Source of the DNA: Streptomyces sp. NBC_00390
Lineage (GTDB): Bacteria > Actinomycetota > Actinomycetes > Streptomycetales > Streptomycetaceae
Direction of reading: 5' to 3'
Assembly (NCBI RefSeq): GCF_036057275.1
Contig: NZ_CP107945.1
Coordinates: 5,270,001 to 5,334,000 of the forward strand
Length of the DNA stretch: 64,000 nt
Shown here: positions 51,349 to 58,667 of the stretch, piece by piece
Numbering within the stretch: position 1 is the stretch's first letter
Layout of the letters: every line of letters starts with the position of its first letter
The notes under the pieces: model-generated
What the model was told of the DNA's origin: nothing
Databases searched by the model: none
The model's input: the letters and a program-made list of their open reading frames with translations, nothing else
Translations under genes and position numbers: made by a program

Positions 51349-51378
51349 AAGGCCCCGGACCATGAGGTCCGGGGCCTT
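51349..51378 (-). terminator. Hairpin terminator downstream of nagE1
   Basis: A perfect 12-bp stem (51349-51360 with 51367-51378) and 6-base loop lie about 50 bp beyond the nagE1 stop on the minus strand. Confidence 0.8.
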
Positions 51379-51431
51379 CAGTGCATGCCGGGACAGGGCC
51401 GGAGGACCCGCCCGCGGCGCCGCTCCGCGCT

Positions 51432-52694
51432 CTACGCCTTGGTCGAGTCCCGCTCCAGTTCCTCCTCGAGCTCCTCCGGCCCCCGCCCCGGCGTCGGAAT
51501 GTCGAAGACCGTGATCGCGAACCGGAAGAGCACGTAATAGACCACCGCGAAACACGCACCGATCGGGATGATCAGCCACGGCTTCGTATCCAGGTGCCAG
51601 TTGACGACGTAGTCGATCAGCCCTGCCGAGAAAGTGAAGCCCGCATGCACGCCGAGGGCCCAGGTGATGGCCATCGATGCGCCGGTGAGCAGCGCGTGCA
51701 TCCCGTACAGCAGCGGTGCCACGAACATGAAGGAGAACTCGATCGGCTCGGTCACGCCGGTGACGAAGGAGGTGAGTGCCACCGAGAACATCAGGCCGCC
51801 GACCCGCTTGCGGTGTTCGGGGCGGGCGCAGTGCGTCATCGCGAGTGCGGCAGCCGGCAGGCCGAACATCATGATCGGGAAGAAGTCGGACATGAATTGC
51901 CCCGCGTTCGGATCCTCGGCGAAGAAGCGCGTCAGGTCGCCCTGCACCACGGTGCCGTCCGGCGTGGTGAACTCACCTGCCTGGAGCCAGACGAAGATGT
52001 TCAGGAAGTGGTGCATGCCGACGGGGAGCAGCAGCCGGTTGGCGACACCGAACAGGCCCGCACCCCATGCGCCGAGGCCGATCAGCTGCTTGGAGAACCA
52101 TGTCAGCGCGTCCCCCACCGGCTCCCACAGCAGTCCGAACACCACGCCCAGCACGCAGCAGACGAACGCCATGATGATCGGGACGAGCCGGCGTCCGTTG
52201 AAGAAGCCGAGCCAGTCCACCAGCTTGGTGCGGTGGTAGCGCTGCCAGATGACGGCGGTGAGCAGGCCGATCGTGATGCCCCCGAGCACGCCCGGATTCT
52301 GCGGGATGCCGTCCGGGAGTGCTTTGGTCTCCGTACCGCCGACCGGGAACGCCTTGAGCACGTTGTAGTAGACGAGAAAGCCCGCAACGGCGGCGAGTGC
52401 GGTCGAGCCGTCGGCCTTTTTCGCGAAGCCGATCGCGACACCGATGCAGAAGAGCAGCGGCAGTCCGAGGCTGCCGTCGAGGATGCCGGTGCCGCCCTTG
52501 ATGAGCACCTCGGACGTCCTGTCCCAGAAGTCGCCGTGGAGAGAAGCCTCGAGGAGTCGGCCCAGGCTGACCAGCAGACCTGCCGCCGGGAGGACGGCCA
52601 CGGGAAGCATCAGGCTCCGGCCGACCTTCTGCAGCCCCTGGAAGAGACCCTGCCGCCGCTTCGGTCGGGGCGCGGCAGCGCTCTCGGTGCTCAT
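51432..52694 (-). CDS. nagE1: PTS GlcNAc-type permease EIIC (NagE1-like)
   Basis: A 420-residue paralogue of the preceding permease, clearly similar along its whole length (GLFQGLQKVGRSLMLPVAVL; GVTEPIEFSFMF; LGVHAGFTFSAGLID). It diverges from the EIIB gene, and a DasR-like palindrome sits between them. A tandem duplication of EIIC is the known arrangement in S. coelicolor (SCO2906/SCO2907). Which of the two is the main permease here is inferred from synteny. Confidence 0.85.
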   Translation of the reverse strand: MSTESAAAPRPKRRQGLFQGLQKVGRSLMLPVAVLPAAGLLVSLGRLLEASLHGDFWDRTSEVLIKGGTGILDGSLGLPLLFCIGVAIGFAKKADGSTALAAVAGFLVYYNVLKAFPVGGTETKALPDGIPQNPGVLGGITIGLLTAVIWQRYHRTKLVDWLGFFNGRRLVPIIMAFVCCVLGVVFGLLWEPVGDALTWFSKQLIGLGAWGAGLFGVANRLLLPVGMHHFLNIFVWLQAGEFTTPDGTVVQGDLTRFFAEDPNAGQFMSDFFPIMMFGLPAAALAMTHCARPEHRKRVGGLMFSVALTSFVTGVTEPIEFSFMFVAPLLYGMHALLTGASMAITWALGVHAGFTFSAGLIDYVVNWHLDTKPWLIIPIGACFAVVYYVLFRFAITVFDIPTPGRGPEELEEELERDSTKA

Positions 52695-52736
52695 CGGAGT
52701 CCTCCCGGAACGGGACTGGTTTGGCAGGAGTTGCAG

Positions 52737-52752
52737 ACTGGTGTAGACCAGT
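52737..52752. promoter_or_regulatory. DasR-like palindrome between nagE1 and nagF
   Basis: ACTGGTGTAGACCAGT matches the dre consensus at 14 of 16 positions, with perfect 6-base arms. It lies 43 bp upstream of nagE1 and 170 bp from nagF and may control both. Confidence 0.85.
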
Positions 52753-52922
52753 TGCGGTACGGTCCCGAGGCCCGGTCGCGCGACAGGGCACTGGTGATCG
52801 TCATCTTTCGGTACGAGATGGTTACGCGCCCGGGAAGATGGGCCAACCGTGCGTTACCGTGACGAAACGGACCTATGTGGGCCGATACAGCGCTCAGCGC
52901 TCTTGAACGCAGGGAGAGACAC

Positions 52923-53156
52923 ATGGCCAGCAAGGCTGAGAAGATCGTCGCCGGGCTCGGCGGAATCGACAACATCGAAGAGATCGAAGGCTGCATCACC
53001 CGCCTCCGCACCGAAGTCCTCGACCCCACCAAGGTCGACGAAGCCGCCCTCAAGGCCGCCGGCGCCCATGGCGTCGTCAAGATGGGCACCGCGATCCAGG
53101 TCGTCATCGGCACCGACGCCGACCCCATCGCAGCCGACATCGAAGACATGATGTGA
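52923..53156 (+). CDS. nagF: PTS GlcNAc-type EIIB protein
   Basis: A 77-residue free-standing EIIB domain. Cys24 in IEEIEGCITRLR is the phosphorylated residue. It passes phosphate from EIIA (Crr) to GlcNAc carried by the EIIC permeases. GGGAGAG lies upstream of the ATG. In most bacteria this domain is fused to EIIC; the split form is typical for Streptomyces. Confidence 0.93.
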   Translation: MASKAEKIVAGLGGIDNIEEIEGCITRLRTEVLDPTKVDEAALKAAGAHGVVKMGTAIQVVIGTDADPIAADIEDMM

Positions 53157-53200
53157 CACGCGATGTGAGCTCCCACCGCGCCCAGCACTGAGCTCGACCC

Positions 53201-53229
53201 GAGGGGCCTTCCACCCGGAACGGCCCCTC
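53201..53229 (+). terminator. Probable hairpin between nagF and rph
   Basis: GAGGGGCC (53201-53208) pairs with GGCCCCTC (53222-53229) around a 13-base loop. There is no clear T-run. Confidence 0.5.
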
Positions 53230-53255
53230 ACCCATCTGCCGATAGGCTCGGGAGC

Positions 53256-53996
<741 letters not shown>

Positions 53997-54099
53997 GGCC
54001 GGGTAAAGAGGCAACCAAGAACGCCCTGACGGGCGTCGTTAGAGTCACGGGCGCACGGGCAAAGCCGTGCGCCCGTCCGTAACAGGGGAGGACCGTTCC

Positions 54100-54483
54100 A
54101 TGTCTGCGCGCCGTCGCATAGCCCTCACGCTCGCCACCGCCGTACTCGTCGTGCCCGCAGCCGCAGGCTGCGGCGCCCTCGACAAGGCACTCGACTGCGT
54201 GGCCACCGCGGACGCGATCGCCACCAGCGTCAGCAAGCTCCAGGACGCCGTTTCCACCGCCACGGACGACCCCACCAAGGCCCAGGAAGCCCTCGACGAC
54301 ATCGACAAGGAACTCGACAGCCTCGGCGACAAGACCGACAACGCCGACCTCAGCAAGGCCGTCGACGACCTGAACAAGGGCGTCGACAACGTCCGCAAGT
54401 CCATCGAAAACGGCGACAGCACACCCGACATCTCGCCGATCACCGACGCCGCCACCGAGATCGGCAAGGTCTGCACCCCGTAA
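54100..54483 (+). CDS. Small lipoprotein
   Basis: A 127-residue lipoprotein. The signal peptide ends PAAAGC, with Cys24 as the lipidated residue. The mature part is acidic and helical with heptad-like pattern (DDIDKELDSLGDKTDNADLS). GGGGAGGA precedes the ATG. It is conserved, from memory, between rph and rdgB in Streptomyces. Function unknown. Confidence 0.85.
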   Translation: MSARRRIALTLATAVLVVPAAAGCGALDKALDCVATADAIATSVSKLQDAVSTATDDPTKAQEALDDIDKELDSLGDKTDNADLSKAVDDLNKGVDNVRKSIENGDSTPDISPITDAATEIGKVCTP

Positions 54484-54503
54484 CACCCGTAGATACTGGG
54501 CAC

Positions 54504-55106
54504 ATGACGCGCCTGATCCTCGCCACCCGCAACGCCGGGAAGATCACCGAACTCAAGGCCATCCTCGCCGACGCAGGTCTCACCCATGACCTCGTCGGCG
54601 CGGACGCCTACCCCGACATCGCCGACGTCAAGGAAACCGGCGTCACCTTCGCCGAGAACGCACTCCTCAAGGCCCACGCCCTCGCCCGCGCCACCGGCCT
54701 GCCCGCCGTAGCCGACGACTCGGGCCTCTGCGTCGACGTCCTCGGCGGCGCACCCGGCATCTTCTCCGCCCGCTGGGCAGGCAGCCACGGCAACGACCGG
54801 GCCAACCTGGAACTGCTGCTCGCCCAGCTCTCGGACATCGCCGAGATCCACCGGGGCGCCCACTTCGCCTGCGCGGCGGCCCTGGCGCTCCCCGACGGCA
54901 CGGAACGCGTGGTCGAGGGCCGCCTCCAGGGCACCTTGCGCCACGCCCCCGTGGGCACGGGCGGCTTCGGCTACGACCCGATCCTCCAGCCGGAGGGCGA
55001 GACGCGCACGTGCGCGGAACTGACGCCGGCGGAGAAGAACGCGATCAGCCACCGGGGGAAGGCGTTCCGGGCGCTGGTGCCGGTGGTGCGGGAACTGCTG
55101 GGCTGA
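54504..55106 (+). CDS. rdgB: Non-canonical purine NTP pyrophosphatase (RdgB/HAM1)
   Basis: Removes dITP, XTP and similar nucleotides. A 200-residue protein starting MTRLILATRNAGKITELKAI, the family signature. It continues with VTFAENALLKAHALARATGL and ADDSGLCVDVLGGAPGIFSA, where the acidic residues bind Mg2+. GTGGFGYDPILQPEGETRT and HRGKAFRAL complete the active site. It starts 20 bp after the lipoprotein stop. Confidence 0.95.
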   Translation: MTRLILATRNAGKITELKAILADAGLTHDLVGADAYPDIADVKETGVTFAENALLKAHALARATGLPAVADDSGLCVDVLGGAPGIFSARWAGSHGNDRANLELLLAQLSDIAEIHRGAHFACAAALALPDGTERVVEGRLQGTLRHAPVGTGGFGYDPILQPEGETRTCAELTPAEKNAISHRGKAFRALVPVVRELLG

Positions 55107-55158
55107 CGCCTGGTACATCGACGGGCGCGGCACCGACAGGTACCGCGCCCGTTGCGCG

Positions 55159-55234
55159 TGGGCCCGGTGGGACTCGAACCCACGACACACCGGACCTAAA
55201 CCGGCGCCCTCTTGGCCAGCTGGGGTACGGACCC
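55159..55234 (-). tRNA. tRNA-Leu (UAG anticodon) with short variable arm
   Basis: A 76-nt cloverleaf on the minus strand. The acceptor stem GGGTCCG/CGGGCCC has one wobble, the anticodon loop TTTAGGT sits on stem GCCGG/CCGGT, and the T arm GTGGG-TTCGAGT-CCCAC is perfect. The anticodon UAG reads Leu CUA codons. Normal tRNA-Leu has a long variable arm; here it is 5 nt (GTGTC). The D stem is only about 3 bp. CCA is not encoded. Identity by anticodon is clear; charging by LeuRS is doubtful. Confidence 0.82.
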
Positions 55235-55260
55235 GCGGCTGCCTACTGTACTGGGCATGC

Positions 55261-56097
55261 TCAGGCGGCTGTGCGCCGAGATCGGTTCGAGAACGTTCCC
55301 GTCTGGCTGTGACACGACGGGCAGAGGTAGCGCAGATTCTCGCGCCGGTTGTCGAGGCGATCGCCATTGATGTGATCGATCTCGAGTACGAGTCTTCTGC
55401 CCTGCCAGACATCCCCGGTGCCGCACTTGGCGCAGACGTGGCGAACGCCGAGGTCGTCCAGCGCCCGCCGGAGCATGGCCGTCTTTGTCCGCGGCGAGCC
55501 GGTTTCCAGTCGTTGCAGCACGTCGGTGGCGGACTTCCGGAACGGGGAAGGGACGCCCCGATGGTGAGCCTGCCCCGTGAAGTGGGCGACGGACAGGCCG
55601 TGAGCTTCGATGCTCCGCTTCACGAGCTGGCGGGATGCACCGTTGTCGGTCCGCCGCAGGAGCCTGAGGACGCCGGCCAGACTTGCGGACGCTTCGACGG
55701 CCGACGCCAGCTCCTCACGGGGCAGGATGCCCGCGCCAAGTCCCCAGCCGTGGGTGAAGTGCGAGGTGTCGATGCCGAATTGGTCCAGCTTCTTGCGGAC
55801 GTGGCTGTACGGACTGTCATCCGGCCGCAGTCCCAGGTACTCCAGCACCTCTCGGATGCTGCATGAGTGGGCTGCCGCTTCCGCGAGCAGCGCTCTCGGA
55901 TAAGCGCGGCGCTCGCGCGGGGGTAGCGGCTCGTCGATGAAGTGGGAGGTGTCGATCCCGTACTTCTCCAGCCGGCCACGCAGATACCGGCGCGGAATGC
56001 TGCCCATGGGAGCGCCGACTCTGCGCATCAGATCGACGAGGCTGGTGGACACGACTGCGGTCCTGGCCAGCAGATCGCGGGGATACTTGCCGCTCAT
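55261..56097 (-). CDS. HNH endonuclease with three GIDTSHF-type modules
   Basis: A 278-residue protein. Three helical modules of about 50-65 residues each end in a version of GIDTSHF (YGIDTSHF, FGIDTSHF, HGLSVAHF). The C-terminal HNH nuclease carries CAKCG, LEIDHINGDRLDNRRENLRY and CPSCH, with the DH, N and zinc cysteines all present. The ATG overlaps the stop of the related gene upstream (ATGA). The modules look like DNA-binding helix-turn-helix units. Defence or mobile-element origin is possible but unproven. Confidence 0.85.
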   Translation of the reverse strand: MSGKYPRDLLARTAVVSTSLVDLMRRVGAPMGSIPRRYLRGRLEKYGIDTSHFIDEPLPPRERRAYPRALLAEAAAHSCSIREVLEYLGLRPDDSPYSHVRKKLDQFGIDTSHFTHGWGLGAGILPREELASAVEASASLAGVLRLLRRTDNGASRQLVKRSIEAHGLSVAHFTGQAHHRGVPSPFRKSATDVLQRLETGSPRTKTAMLRRALDDLGVRHVCAKCGTGDVWQGRRLVLEIDHINGDRLDNRRENLRYLCPSCHSQTGTFSNRSRRTAA

Positions 56098-56720
56098 GCC
56101 CTGGACCTTCGCTTCCGTCCGCGGTAAGTGTCCGTCACGGCGTGGCAGTTGGGACAAAGCAGCTGGAGGTTCTCCGGCCGGTTGTCCCACCAGTCGCCGT
56201 TGCGGTGATCGACTTCGAGTCGCAGTGGCTTTCCGTTCCACTCGGTACCGACCCCGCACATCGCACACATTTCCAAGAGCCCCGTCCGCAGAAGTTCGCG
56301 GCGCAGACGACTCCCCGGAACCCTGCCGCTCTCCGGGGAGCGCAGCGTCAGAATTTCGCCGTGTGAGCCTTCGGGGCGCCCCGGCCGCACGGTCACGAAG
56401 TGGGACGTGTCGATCCCGAGGGCGGTGATACGGCGGCTGATGTGTGCTTGGTTGCCGCCCACCGGGCTGATCCCGAGGCGGCGTACGACTTCCTTGAAGC
56501 TTGTCGACTGGGCGACAGCCGCGCGTAGCCGCTCCTCGGTGTGGCGCACCCGCGCGGTTCGAAAATGCGACGTGTCTATGCCGAGCTCCGACATGCGCTG
56601 ACGCAGGTAGCGCTGGCTTCCCGGGGTGGGCGTGCCGCCGCACCAGCGCACTGCCTCACCCCAATCCTGCGCGCCGCGGGCCGCCTCGGTGAGCAGCTCA
56701 CGGGTGTACTTCACCGGCAT
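56094..56720 (-). CDS. HNH endonuclease with two GIDTSHF-type modules
   Basis: A 208-residue paralogue of the next gene. Two modules end in LGIDTSHF. The HNH domain has CAMCG, LEVDHRNGDWWDNRPENLQL and CPNCH with complete catalytic and zinc residues. It is first in the two-gene unit and overlaps the second by 4 bases. The pair lies between tRNA-Leu and bcp. Confidence 0.85.
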   Translation of the reverse strand: MPVKYTRELLTEAARGAQDWGEAVRWCGGTPTPGSQRYLRQRMSELGIDTSHFRTARVRHTEERLRAAVAQSTSFKEVVRRLGISPVGGNQAHISRRITALGIDTSHFVTVRPGRPEGSHGEILTLRSPESGRVPGSRLRRELLRTGLLEMCAMCGVGTEWNGKPLRLEVDHRNGDWWDNRPENLQLLCPNCHAVTDTYRGRKRRSRA

Positions 56721-56790
56721 CGTCCCCTCCGTCCCGGCCGCGCGTTCGCAGCCTCGTACGGAGTAACGAACCGATAGTCGGACAGTCACG

Positions 56791-56835
56791 TCCGAAAAAC
56801 GGAGCGGCCCGCCCCGCTTCCGTGGGGCGGGCCGC
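56791..56835 (-). terminator. Rho-independent terminator of bcp
   Basis: On the minus strand a 12-bp stem (56824-56835 with 56804-56815) is followed by TCCGTTTTTCGGA. It lies 15 bp past the bcp stop. Confidence 0.9.
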
Positions 56836-56849
56836 AGCGGGGCAGGCGT

Positions 56850-57317
56850 TCAGATCCCGAAGTCCTTGATGATCTTGGCGACATGGCCGGTCGCCTTCAC
56901 GTTGTACAGCGCGCGTTCGACCTTGCCCTCCTCGTCCACCACCACCGTCGAGCGGATCACGCCCGTCACCGTCTTGCCGTACAGCTTCTTCTCGCCGAAC
57001 GCGCCGTACGCCGTCAGCACTTCCTTCGAAGGGTCGCCGACCAGCGTGACCTTCAGGCTCTCCTTCTCGCGGAACTTCGCCAGCTTCTCCGGTTTGTCGG
57101 GGGACACTCCGATCACGTCGTAGCCCGCGCCCGCCAGCAGCTCCAGATTGTCCGTGAAGTCGCAGGCCTGCTTCGTGCAGCCGGGAGTCAGCGCCGCCGG
57201 GTAGAAGTAGACGATCACCTTGCGACCCTTGTGGGACGCGAGCGAGACCTCGTTGCCGTCCGCGTCGGGCAGGGTGAAGTCGGGGGCGGTGTCGCCGGGC
57301 TGGAGTCGCTCGCTCAT
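56850..57317 (-). CDS. bcp: Thioredoxin-dependent thiol peroxidase (peroxiredoxin Q/Bcp)
   Basis: Reduces peroxides using thioredoxin. A 155-residue protein with the peroxidatic Cys47 and resolving Cys52 in TPGCTKQACDF, the Bcp pattern. TAPDFTLPDADGNEVSL begins the fold. GAGGAGAACC precedes the ATG on the minus strand. It ends at a clear terminator, so it is likely a single-gene unit. Confidence 0.95.
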   Translation of the reverse strand: MSERLQPGDTAPDFTLPDADGNEVSLASHKGRKVIVYFYPAALTPGCTKQACDFTDNLELLAGAGYDVIGVSPDKPEKLAKFREKESLKVTLVGDPSKEVLTAYGAFGEKKLYGKTVTGVIRSTVVVDEEGKVERALYNVKATGHVAKIIKDFGI

Positions 57318-57451
57318 GGTTCTCCTCGGGGGCGTGGGAGGCGTGCGGATGTACGCCGTCGAGCGTAATAGGGGTGCCGTGGGGTGCGGGCGCGGCCGAG
57401 CTGACAGACTGTCGAGGAAGGACTACCGGAATCGACCACGGAGGCAGCGCG

Positions 57452-57769
57452 GTGTCGGATGCCAGGACCCCTGCGCAGATCGAGGCGGACATCGTCCGCA
57501 GGCGCGAGATGCTCGCCGAGATGCTTGACGAGATCGGCGTTCGGATGCACCCGAAGACGGTCATCGGTGATGCCAAGGCCAGGATCGCCTCGAGCGTGGA
57601 CCAGACGGCCGGGCGCGCGTTCGTCGCGGTGAACCGGACGATGTCGGATGTGAAGGCCCAGTTCGTGCGCGACGACGGCGCGCCGCGGCTGGAGCGGTTG
57701 GTGCCGGTCGCGCTGGTGGCGGTCGGTCTGGTGGGGCTGCTGGCGATGTCGGCGCGACGGCGCGGCTGA
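57452..57769 (+). CDS. DUF3618 family membrane protein
   Basis: A 105-residue protein. The N-terminal signature ARTPAQIEADIVRRREMLAE is typical of DUF3618. A single membrane segment lies near the C-terminus (VPVALVAVGLVGLLAMSARR). The GTG at 57452 follows GGAGG. Function unknown; often linked to envelope stress proteins. Confidence 0.85.
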   Translation: MSDARTPAQIEADIVRRREMLAEMLDEIGVRMHPKTVIGDAKARIASSVDQTAGRAFVAVNRTMSDVKAQFVRDDGAPRLERLVPVALVAVGLVGLLAMSARRRG

Positions 57770-57815
57770 CGACCCTGGGGCGTACGGATTGCCGTGGGAC
57801 AGGTAGGTTGCCCGC

Positions 57816-58172
57816 GTGAGCGCGAAAAGCCATGAACACAGCACGCAGCACGACAAGCTGCCCATCCGGATGCTGCACGACCGTGTGCTCGTGCGGACCG
57901 ACATCCCGGAGGGCGAGCGGCGTTCCAGCGGCGGCATCGTCATTCCGGCCACGGCTGCGGTCGGGCGGCGGCTGGCGTGGGCCGGGGTGGTCGCTGTCGG
58001 GCAGAACGTACGGACGGTGGAGCCGGGGGACCGGGTGCTGTACGACCCCGAGGACCGGGCCGAGGTCGAGGTGCGCGGCGTTGCGTACGTGCTGATGCGG
58101 GAGCGTGATCTGCATGCGGTGGCCGCGGACCGCTTCCAGGGGTCGGAGGACTCCACGGGGCTGTATCTGTAG
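57816..58172 (+). CDS. GroES-like 10-kDa chaperonin homologue
   Basis: A 118-residue protein with the co-chaperonin fold: IRMLHDRVLVRTDIPEGERR, SSGGIVIPATAA in place of the mobile loop, and VEPGDRVLYDPEDRAEVEVR. It is longer than GroES at both ends and has no groEL beside it. It is probably a divergent paralogue rather than the main GroES. The GTG at 57816 is the start. A hairpin terminator follows. Confidence 0.85.
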   Translation: MSAKSHEHSTQHDKLPIRMLHDRVLVRTDIPEGERRSSGGIVIPATAAVGRRLAWAGVVAVGQNVRTVEPGDRVLYDPEDRAEVEVRGVAYVLMRERDLHAVAADRFQGSEDSTGLYL

Positions 58173-58216
58173 GTGTCCGCGGGCGCGATCCGCAGCCGCG
58201 CAGTCGTACGCAGCAG

Positions 58217-58242
58217 GGGCCGGTGACCGGGGTCACCGGCCC
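58217..58242 (+). terminator. Hairpin terminator after the GroES-like gene
   Basis: GGGCCGGTGA pairs with TCACCGGCCC around CCGGGG and is followed by TTTCGT. It separates the gene from the guanidine riboswitch. Confidence 0.85.
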
Positions 58243-58271
58243 TTTCGTCATCCTTTTGCTAGGTTGGAGGA

Positions 58272-58312
58272 CCCCGACGAGACGCGCCGTACCGGGCAGG
58301 CAAAGACGACGC
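58272..58312 (+). ncRNA. Guanidine-III riboswitch (ykkC-III)
   Basis: A 41-nt segment matches the guanidine-III aptamer in order and spacing: CCCGACGAG, then GCGCCGTACC, GGGCAGG, and CAAAGACGACGC. This class forms a compact pseudoknot that binds guanidinium and turns on expression. It ends about 35 bp before an SMR exporter start, the expected partner gene. Confidence 0.93.
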
Positions 58313-58346
58313 ATCCCTGGTGGTTCTGCGTCTCGGAGGTGCTGTC

Positions 58347-58667
58347 GTGGCCTGGGTTCTGCTTGTTGTCGCCGGTCTGCTCGAGGTCGGCTGGTCGATC
58401 GGTATGAAGTTCACCGACGGGTTCACCAGGCTCTGGCCGAGCGTGTTCACCGGTCTCGGCATCGTGGCCAGCATGGTGCTGCTGTCGCATGCGGCGAAGT
58501 CCCTGCCGATCGGTACGGCGTACGGCGTGTGGGTGGGTATCGGCGCGGCCGGTGCGGCGGTGGTCGGCATGGTCGTGCTGAGCGAGCCCGTCACGGCCGC
58601 CCGGATCTTCTTCGTGTGTCTGCTGCTGGTCGCCGTGGTGGGGTTGAAGGCTACGTCGGGTCACTGA
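58347..58667 (+). CDS. gdx: SMR-family guanidinium exporter (Gdx/SugE type)
   Basis: A 106-residue four-helix transporter. The key membrane Glu is in LLEVGWSIGMKF (helix 1). The SugE/Gdx-type GTAYGVWVGIGAAGAA marks helix 3. It works as a dual-topology homodimer exchanging guanidinium for protons. The GTG at 58347 is preceded by CGGAGG. The riboswitch upstream strongly supports the substrate. Its last 7 bases overlap the end of the PBP gene on the other strand. Confidence 0.93.
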   Translation: MAWVLLVVAGLLEVGWSIGMKFTDGFTRLWPSVFTGLGIVASMVLLSHAAKSLPIGTAYGVWVGIGAAGAAVVGMVVLSEPVTAARIFFVCLLLVAVVGLKATSGH

